From an uncultured Actinomycetes bacterium (GTDB lineage Bacteria > Actinomycetota > Thermoleophilia > Miltoncostaeales > Miltoncostaeaceae): a stretch of DNA of 11,343 nt. The stretch covers positions 1 through 11,343 of the forward strand of contig CALMEC010000067.1 of the NCBI GenBank assembly GCA_937862675.1. Direction: 5' to 3'. The notes beneath the pieces were generated by a model. That model was given only the letters and a program-made list of their open reading frames with translations, made no database searches and had not been told where the DNA came from. The position numbers and the translations under genes are program-made. Below are positions 5,033-10,245 of this stretch, one piece after another (position 1 is the stretch's first letter; every line of letters begins with the position of its first letter).

Positions 5033-5714
5033 GCGCCGCTCCGTCGTCCGCGGCCGAAAGGACGATCGCGGGCGGGCCGCACGCCACGACGCGGCCCTCC
5101 GCCAGCCGCACCACGTGGTCGGCGATGCGTGCCGCCTGCACCCGGTCGTGGGTGACCCAGACGAGGGGGACGCCGGCATCGGCCAGGGCCCGGCCGGTGC
5201 GCTCGACCACCGAGCCGGCGTCGGCGTCCAGGGCAGAGGTGGGCTCGTCCATCAGGAGCACCGACGGGCCGGCGGCCAGCGTGCGGGCGAGGCACATCCG
5301 CTGCGCCTCCCCGCCGGAGAGCCGGGTCGCCTCACGGTCCAGGAACGTCCCGTCGAGACCGGCACGCCGCAGCACGTCGTCCAGCTCCTCGTCCCCGGCG
5401 CCGGGTACCGCCACACGGAGGTTGTCGCGCACGCTCCCCGCGAACGGGATCGGCCGCTGGAAGACCATGCCGACCTGTCGGCGCAGTGCGAGGGGATCGC
5501 GCGTCGCGACGTCCTCGCCCAGAACCCGGACGGTCCCGGTCTCGGGTGCCTCCAGCCGGTTCATGAGCCGCAGGAGAGACGGCTTGCCCGCCCCCGACGG
5601 TCCCACGAGGACGGTGATGCCGTGCCCTGGAACGGAGAGGTCGACATCCTGAAGCACGGCCCGATCACCGCGGCGCAGCGCGACTCCGACCATCTCGACG
5701 GCGGGAACGGTCAC
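5022..5714 (-). CDS. fetA: FetA/YbbL-type ABC exporter ATP-binding protein with altered Walker A
   Basis: This 230-aa ABC ATPase is the partner of the downstream FetB permease and would power metal (probably iron) export. It shows the Q-loop VGMVFQRP (Gln86), signature LSGGEAQRM (132-140), Walker B VLLMDEPTS (Asp156, Glu157), D-loop SALD and H-loop His189 in WVTHD. Walker A reads GPSGAGKPS (38-46): the residue after the catalytic Lys is Pro45, not the Ser/Thr that coordinates magnesium, with Ser only one place later. The start is GTG at 5712-5714; no Shine-Dalgarno is present, but TAGTGT ends six bases upstream, suggesting a leaderless transcript. Length matches E. coli FetA (225 aa). A single T-to-C change would explain the Pro, so sequencing error or recent mutation must be considered. 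Confidence 0.9.
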   Translation of the reverse strand: MTVPAVEMVGVALRRGDRAVLQDVDLSVPGHGITVLVGPSGAGKPSLLRLMNRLEAPETGTVRVLGEDVATRDPLALRRQVGMVFQRPIPFAGSVRDNLRVAVPGAGDEELDDVLRRAGLDGTFLDREATRLSGGEAQRMCLARTLAAGPSVLLMDEPTSALDADAGSVVERTGRALADAGVPLVWVTHDRVQAARIADHVVRLAEGRVVACGPPAIVLSAADDGAAHGR

Positions 5715-5750
5715 GGACGCACACTAGATGCTGATCCCGCGATCTCGCGG
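5715..5750 (-). promoter_or_regulatory. Predicted leaderless promoter of fetAB with palindromic operator candidate
   Basis: On the minus strand TAGTGT (5721-5726) lies six bases before the fetA GTG. An inverted repeat CCGCGA-TC-TCGCGG (5737-5750) is centred about 30 bp upstream of the start codon, over the expected -35 element. A repressor bound there would block the promoter. It does not resemble the AT-rich Fur or DtxR/IdeR boxes. Confidence 0.4.
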
Positions 5751-5780
5751 CACGGCGGACGTTGCCCTGCCCGCCCCGGC

Positions 5781-5820
5781 CGGCGCCGACATGCCGTGCA
5801 CCCGGGCATACCGGGCGCCG
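5781..5820 (-). terminator. Compound stem-loop just after exonuclease III gene
   Basis: Ten bases past the stop codon (minus strand), CGGCGCC (5781-5787) pairs with GGCGCCG (5814-5820), and inside it ATGCC (5791-5795) pairs with GGCAT (5805-5809), separated by small internal loops. No U-tract follows, so this is either a non-canonical GC-rich terminator or a 3' end stabiliser. It would help isolate exonuclease III from the fetA promoter downstream. Confidence 0.35.
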
Positions 5821-5830
5821 AGAACGAGGA

Positions 5831-6616
5831 TCAGGCGTCGGCGAGGTCGACCACGACCGGGGCGTGATCGGACGGGCTGCCCTCACCCTGTGCGGGATCG
5901 CGCTCCGCGATGTCGACGAATGCCCCGGTCACCCGCTCCGCGAAAGGTGCCGATCCGAGCACGAAGTCGATCCGCATCCCGCGGTTCCGCTCGAAGCGCT
6001 GCCGGTAGTAGTCCCAGTAGGTGTAGACCCCCGGCCCCGGCGTGAACGGGCGGGCGACATCGCGGAAGTCGGCCTCGATGGCGAAGAACGCATCGCGCTC
6101 GGGCGGGGTCAGGTGCGTCTTCGTGACGAACTGCGACGGATCGAAGCAGTCCTCGTCGAAGGGGCAGATGTTCCAGTCGCCCATCAGCGCCGTCGGCGTG
6201 CCGTTCCATTCCCGCGACGCCTCGTGCAGGCGCGCGAGCCACTCCAGCTTGTAGGCGTAGTGGGGGTCGTCCGGCTTCCGGCCGTTCGGCACGTAGAGGC
6301 TCATCATCCTGACGCCCCCGCAGACCGCCGAGATGGCCCGCGCCTCGGTGGCGTCCCGGAAGAACGGCATGCCGTCGAAGCCGACGCGCACGTCGTCGAT
6401 GCCGACCCGTGAGATGAGAGCGACCCCGTTCCACTGATCGTGTCCGACGGCGGCCACCTCGTAGCCGCGTGCCTGGAGGCCCATGACCGGGATCTGCTCG
6501 ACCTTGGCCTTCGTCTCCTGCACCGCGAGCACGTCCACGTCGTGCCGGTCGAGGAAGGCCTCCACGCGGTCGATGCGGGACCGGATCGAGTTGACGTTCC
6601 ACGTGGCGATGCGCAC
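5831..6616 (-). CDS. xth: Exodeoxyribonuclease III (AP endonuclease, Xth family)
   Basis: This 261-aa enzyme repairs abasic sites and blocked 3' ends in DNA. All family motifs are present: the opening MRIATWNVNSIRSR with Asn7, QETK with metal-binding Glu34, SLYVPNG with Tyr108, MGDWNICP with Asp147 and Asn149, MRIDFVL with Asp217, and the C-terminal SPSDHAPV with the Asp250-His251 pair. Length and motif order fit the bacterial ExoA/XthA family exactly, and no extension or insert is seen. The start is GTG at 6614-6616, with TAGGTT six bases upstream and no Shine-Dalgarno, so the mRNA is probably leaderless. It is transcribed away from the LtrA-family gene and ends 116 bp before the fetA start. 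No actinobacterial LexA box (TCGAAC-N4-GTTCGA) is visible upstream, so SOS control is not supported. Confidence 0.97.
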   Translation of the reverse strand: MRIATWNVNSIRSRIDRVEAFLDRHDVDVLAVQETKAKVEQIPVMGLQARGYEVAAVGHDQWNGVALISRVGIDDVRVGFDGMPFFRDATEARAISAVCGGVRMMSLYVPNGRKPDDPHYAYKLEWLARLHEASREWNGTPTALMGDWNICPFDEDCFDPSQFVTKTHLTPPERDAFFAIEADFRDVARPFTPGPGVYTYWDYYRQRFERNRGMRIDFVLGSAPFAERVTGAFVDIAERDPAQGEGSPSDHAPVVVDLADA

Positions 6617-6656
6617 CTCGCGAACCTACACGGGGACGACACGGGCGGACGTCCGC
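6617..6656 (-). promoter_or_regulatory. Predicted leaderless promoter of exonuclease III
   Basis: TAGGTT (6623-6628, minus strand) lies six bases before the GTG start. A 12-bp perfect palindrome GCGGACGTCCGC (6645-6656) covers the position of a -35 element with a 17-bp spacer. No conventional -35 hexamer is seen. The motif and spacing match those upstream of fetA and the LtrA-family gene. Confidence 0.42.
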
Positions 6657-6674
6657 TCAGATCGGCGCACCGCG

Positions 6675-6728
6675 GGACCGGGTCCGGACCACGAGGTCAC
6701 GGGATCAACCGTCTCGATGGTCGATCCC
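6675..6728. promoter_or_regulatory. Dyad cluster in the xth-ltrA divergent region
   Basis: Three dyads occur close together between the divergent genes. GGACC-G-GGTCC (6675-6685) overlaps the perfect palindrome GGTCCGGACC (6681-6690). A 28-bp imperfect dyad follows at 6701-6728: GGGATC pairs with GATCCC and, after one mismatch, ACC with GGT around an 8-base centre. The dyad contains ATCAACCGTCT (6704-6714), found again at 6869-6879 against the -10 box of the LtrA-family gene. These could be binding sites for one regulator, but nothing identifies it. Confidence 0.35.
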
Positions 6729-6852
6729 AAGGTCTCGCGGCGTGGTGCGTGTCCCGGGCGGCGCGGATGCGCCACCGGACGACTCGAACAGGCGACCAGC
6801 ATGCCCTTCGGCGTCCGGCGACACCCCGCATCCACCGGAAACGCGCCCCACA

Positions 6853-6890
6853 TCCACGATCCCGTGGAATCAACCGTCTAGGGTCCCGGC
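6853..6890 (+). promoter_or_regulatory. Predicted leaderless promoter of the LtrA-family gene
   Basis: TAGGGT (6879-6884) is followed by six bases and the GTG start at 6891, with no ribosome site. The inverted repeat TCCACG-ATCC-CGTGGA (6853-6868) covers the expected -35 position. Directly before the -10 box lies the second copy of ATCAACCGTCT (6869-6879), shared with the upstream 28-bp dyad. Confidence 0.45.
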
Positions 6891-8210
6891 GTGGAACCGG
6901 ACGCGCCATCGACCGATCCCGTCGTCCAGGCCGCCGACCGGCACGCGTCGTGGCCGGAGCTCTTCTTCGATCTCGTGGCGGTGGCCGGGGTCGCCGGGCT
7001 GGCGCACACCCTGTCCGGGGAGTTCCCGCCGCTCGCGCTCGGGCTCTACGCGACGCTCTTCATCGCGTTCTGGCTGACGTGGACCACCTACATGCTGCAC
7101 GGCAACTCGAGCTCCGACGGCCCGCACCTCACGCGCCTGCTCGCCGGGATGTTCGGACTCGGTGTCATGGCCGCCGCCATCCCCGGCCTCACGGCCTTCT
7201 TCCTCGGCCATGGAGACGGGCACTCGGGGGCGCTGCAGGCCAACATCTTCGCGCTCGCCTACATCGTGACCCGGTCGGTGGGCGCGCATTCCTGGGACCA
7301 CTGGAGCGTGGTCACGGAGTTCCCGGTCGTGCAGCAGACGATCGGAGTCGTCCCGTGGCTCGTCTCCCTCTGGGTGTCCGGCAACGGCAAGCTCATACTC
7401 TGGGCCGTCGGCCTCGCGATCGACGTCGTCGCCCTGACGCTCATCTCGGGCGAGGACCGGCTGCGTCACAGCCGGGAGCGTGTCGCCGCCGTCCGATCGC
7501 GGGCCGAACGCGCAGAGACCAAAGGGCGCGGCCGGGTTCACCGGGACCGCCACGGCAACCGGCGGACGATGCTGGAGCGGATCCAGTCGTTCCAGGTCCA
7601 GGGGGTCCGGCTCGCGCCCGAGCACCTCGCCGAACGGCTCGGGCTCCTCGTGATCATCGTCCTCGGCGAGGGGGTCATCCAGGTCGTCCACTCCGCGTCG
7701 GAGGTGGAATGGCACCGCTCACTCCTCGTCGCCGCACTGGCGTCCTTCGTCCTCCTGGTCGGCCTGTTCGTCATGTCGCTCGAGCTCGGCCACGCCGGCA
7801 TCCCGTATCTGCGGGAGGGGTCCGTCGGGGTGCGGAGCCAGCTGGCGCTGCACGCCCTCGTCACGGCCACGCTCGCCGCCCTCGCCACGGCGCTGGCCAG
7901 CGTCATCAACGAGCCGGGGACCTCGCTCCCGGCCCAGCAGCGATGGCTTCTCTGCGGATCGGTGGCCGCCTACTTCGCCCTGGGCGTCGCAGCCGCCGCC
8001 CTGGCCCGCGCCCGGCGGCCCCTCGCGATGGGGATCGCGTTCGTCACCGGCGTACTCGTACCCCTCGGGATCGCCGTCCTGGCGGACGACACGAGCGGCA
8101 CCGGCGTGGTCGGGTACGTCGTCCTGGTGGTGGTCGGTCACATGGTGCTCTGGCGCCGACGCGGCCAGCCCACCGACGGGCCGCCCGTCGCAGCACCGGC
8201 CGGCGGATGA
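6891..8210 (+). CDS. ltrA: LtrA-family (low temperature requirement A) membrane protein
   Basis: This 439-aa polytopic protein matches the LtrA family, named after a Listeria gene needed for growth at low temperature; its molecular function is still unknown. The two family signatures are clear: WPELFFDLVAVAGVAGLAH (21-39) in the first membrane segment and AERLGLLVIIVLGEGVIQVV (247-266) in the middle. Around ten hydrophobic helices can be drawn, for example 27-40, 49-68, 82-104, 117-128, 141-152, 159-176, 248-266, 278-296, 318-339 and 361-382, with two more before the C-terminus. A strongly basic hydrophilic stretch of about 55 residues (188-242, rich in Arg/Glu) separates the two halves and is probably a cytoplasmic loop. 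The GTG start follows TAGGGT by six bases. Family membership is confident; a cold-growth role here is not shown. Confidence 0.9.
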   Translation: MEPDAPSTDPVVQAADRHASWPELFFDLVAVAGVAGLAHTLSGEFPPLALGLYATLFIAFWLTWTTYMLHGNSSSDGPHLTRLLAGMFGLGVMAAAIPGLTAFFLGHGDGHSGALQANIFALAYIVTRSVGAHSWDHWSVVTEFPVVQQTIGVVPWLVSLWVSGNGKLILWAVGLAIDVVALTLISGEDRLRHSRERVAAVRSRAERAETKGRGRVHRDRHGNRRTMLERIQSFQVQGVRLAPEHLAERLGLLVIIVLGEGVIQVVHSASEVEWHRSLLVAALASFVLLVGLFVMSLELGHAGIPYLREGSVGVRSQLALHALVTATLAALATALASVINEPGTSLPAQQRWLLCGSVAAYFALGVAAAALARARRPLAMGIAFVTGVLVPLGIAVLADDTSGTGVVGYVVLVVVGHMVLWRRRGQPTDGPPVAAPAGG

Positions 8211-8287
8211 CCCACGGAGGCTCCGCGCACGTCCTCATCCGCACCTGCAGGACGCGGGCCGTGCTCGCCACCGCAATCGCCGTGAGA

Positions 8288-8300
8288 TAGCGTCCCCTCA
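8288..8300 (+). promoter_or_regulatory. Predicted leaderless promoter of the acyl-CoA ligase gene
   Basis: TAGCGT (8288-8293) lies seven bases before the ATG at 8301, and no Shine-Dalgarno precedes that ATG. A poor -35 candidate, TCGCCA (8265-8270, four of six), has a 17-bp spacer. Unlike the other leaderless promoters here, no palindrome covers the -35 position. The 90 bp between the LtrA-family stop and this start contain no visible terminator, so read-through is possible. Confidence 0.42.
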
Positions 8301-9938
8301 ATGAGCGAGTGGAGCGACTGGTACCGGCACGAGGATCCCCGTGAATGGGTCCTCCCGAAGATCCTGAGGGCGCGGGCGGAGGCCACCCCGGACCGCGACT
8401 ACTTCCGGTTCGGCGACGGGCCGTGGCGCTCGTACCTCTGGATGGACCGCCAGACCAACCGGGTGGCCAACGGCCTGCTGGCACGCGGCCTGGGCCAGGG
8501 TGACTGCGTGTCGATGCTCATGCCGAACTGCGTCGAGTCCCTTCCCGCCTGGTTCGGGATCCTCCGCGCCGGCGGTGTGCAGAGCCCGATCAACACGGCG
8601 TATCTCGGCGACTTCCTCAGCTGGGTCATCAACCTGCCGAAGTCACGGTTCCTCATCATCAGCGACGAGTTCCTCACGCGGCTCGCCCTCATCCAGGACG
8701 AGCTGCCGTACCTGGAGCGCGTGTTCGTGTGGGAGTCCGGACGGCGCGACGGCCCTGACCCGGCGTTCCCGTGGGAACCCCTGTCGGTGCTCTTCGACTC
8801 GTCCGACGACTATCCCGACCTCGACATCCGCTGGACGCACGACGCCCGCGTCATGTTCACCTCCGGCACCACGGGCCGCAGCAAGGGCGTGGTGAAGCAG
8901 CACGGGTCCGACTACTTCTCCGGTCGCACGTACAACAATGTCTGCGAGGTGTCGGAGGACGACACGTTCTTCTCGTGCCTGCCGCTCTTCCACTCCAACG
9001 CACAGGTGCTCGCCGCCTACCCGGCCATGATCGCCGGCGCCCGGATCGCGTTCGTCGACCGCTACTCGGCATCCCACTTCTGGAGCCAGGTGATCGACGC
9101 CGAGGCGACGATCCTGAACACCGTCAGCGCGATCAACTACTTCATCTGGAACACACCGGAGAGCGATCTGGACCGGGCGCACCAGGTGACGCGGATCATG
9201 GCGATGCCGGCGCCGAAGGACATCTTCCATGATTTCCAGGAGCGTTTCGGCATCCGCTTCACGGAGGGCTACGGCCTGACCGAGACGGGCATGGTCACCT
9301 ACCACCCGCCCGGACGGCCCATGCGCGCCGGGTCGTGCGGACTCCCCACACCGGGGTTCGACGTCACGGTGGTCGACCCGGAGACGGACATGCCGCTCCC
9401 CCCGGACGCCCCCGGCGAGATCGTGGTCGACATGAGGATCCCCAATATCGTCATGCGGACATATGCGGGGATGCCGGAGAAGACGGCGGAGGACTTCCGC
9501 AACCTGAAGCTGCACACCGGTGATCTCGGCAAGGTCGACGCGGACGGCTACGTCTACTTCCTCGACCGCGTCAAGGACTACATCCGCCGTCGCGGAGAGA
9601 ACGTCTCGTCCGTCGAGGTCGAGACGATCGTCAGCGCCCATCCGCACATCCTGGAGGCCGCGGCGATCGGCGTGAAGAGCACCGCCGGCGCCGGGGCCGA
9701 GGACGAGATCCTGATCTGCGTGGTGCCGCGCGAAGGGATCGTGCAGGTCGACTGCCACGATGTCCTCGAGCACTGCATCCAGCGCATGCCCTACTTCGCC
9801 GTCCCGCGCTACGTGCGCGTCCTGGCCGAGCTGCCCAAGACTCCCACCGCCCGCGTCCGCAAGGTCGAGCTGCGCGACGAGGGACTTCCCGCCGGCACGT
9901 ACGACCGCGAGACGTCGGGCCCCAACCTGCCCCGGTGA
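8301..9938 (+). CDS. AMP-forming acyl-CoA ligase, CaiC-like (carnitine/crotonobetaine ligase group)
   Basis: This 545-aa cytosolic enzyme of the adenylate-forming superfamily should activate a carboxylic acid with ATP and load it onto CoA. Motifs in order: A3 FTSGTTGRSKGVV (186-198), A5 GYGLTETG (333-340), A7 HTGDLG (405-410) and hinge A8 FLDRVKDYIRRRGENVSSVE (420-439). In the C-terminal A10 motif LPKTPTARVRK (511-521), the Lys that normally follows Thr-Gly and catalyses adenylation is Arg518. The N-terminal pattern (early Trp/Asp-rich segment, GVQSPINTAYLGDFL) resembles the CaiC-type ligases, but the true substrate is not evident. Start ATG 8301 is set by the upstream TAGCGT and the family's N-terminus. 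Its TGA overlaps the GTG of the next small gene by four bases. Confidence 0.9.
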   Translation: MSEWSDWYRHEDPREWVLPKILRARAEATPDRDYFRFGDGPWRSYLWMDRQTNRVANGLLARGLGQGDCVSMLMPNCVESLPAWFGILRAGGVQSPINTAYLGDFLSWVINLPKSRFLIISDEFLTRLALIQDELPYLERVFVWESGRRDGPDPAFPWEPLSVLFDSSDDYPDLDIRWTHDARVMFTSGTTGRSKGVVKQHGSDYFSGRTYNNVCEVSEDDTFFSCLPLFHSNAQVLAAYPAMIAGARIAFVDRYSASHFWSQVIDAEATILNTVSAINYFIWNTPESDLDRAHQVTRIMAMPAPKDIFHDFQERFGIRFTEGYGLTETGMVTYHPPGRPMRAGSCGLPTPGFDVTVVDPETDMPLPPDAPGEIVVDMRIPNIVMRTYAGMPEKTAEDFRNLKLHTGDLGKVDADGYVYFLDRVKDYIRRRGENVSSVEVETIVSAHPHILEAAAIGVKSTAGAGAEDEILICVVPREGIVQVDCHDVLEHCIQRMPYFAVPRYVRVLAELPKTPTARVRKVELRDEGLPAGTYDRETSGPNLPR

Positions 9939-10201
9939 ACGAGCGCGAGCCGGATCTGGGCGAGGCCGTGGACTACATCCTGGCGGAGCGTCCGAAGCTC
10001 TGGGAGGACGAGGTCTGGGCGGTGGTCATGGAACTGCAGGACCCGCCCGCCCCGGGGGCGGACAAACTGGCGGTCGCGCTCCTGAAGGAGCGTCACCCCG
10101 AGATCGGCAAACGCGACGTGAAGCAGATCCTCCGCGAGTGGCGCGCGTATGCCTCACTGGCGCGCGAGCGCGACTGGGACGACGGGGAGATCGACCCCTG
10201 A
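9935..10201 (+). CDS. Hypothetical 88-aa protein coupled to the acyl-CoA ligase
   Basis: I do not recognise this protein. It starts at a GTG whose GTGA overlaps the ligase stop, so it is very probably translated by coupling. The 88 residues are rich in charged and aromatic amino acids, predicted mostly helical: LGEAVDYILAERPKLWEDEV (8-27), ADKLAVALLKERHPEIG (42-58) and DVKQILREWRAYASLARERD (61-80), joined by a Pro-rich turn DPPAPG, with an acidic tail. No Cys, signal peptide, membrane segment or metal motif is seen, so a small soluble helical-bundle protein is likely. Codon use matches its neighbours, and it is not a shadow of another gene. A partner or regulator of the ligase is a reasonable guess only. 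Confidence 0.75.
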   Translation: MNEREPDLGEAVDYILAERPKLWEDEVWAVVMELQDPPAPGADKLAVALLKERHPEIGKRDVKQILREWRAYASLARERDWDDGEIDP

Positions 10202-10245
10202 CGCGGACTCGGCGACTGCCGGACCACGGATCGCGCGGTGGCCGC

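Noticed and set aside
6617..6660. SOS (LexA) box upstream of exonuclease III
   Set aside because: The palindrome there, GCGGACGTCCGC, does not match the actinobacterial TCGAAC-N4-GTTCGA pattern.
6440..8290. 616-codon plus-strand frame across xth, the intergenic region and the LtrA-family gene
   Set aside because: It is an alternate frame of the LtrA-family gene and antisense to xth; the product is low-complexity Arg/Pro/Gly/Ala with no family pattern.
8643..9773. 376-codon minus-strand frame opposite the acyl-CoA ligase
   Set aside because: It is a mirror of the ligase codons, rich in Asp/Val/His/Arg repeats; the ligase on the plus strand has all its motifs.
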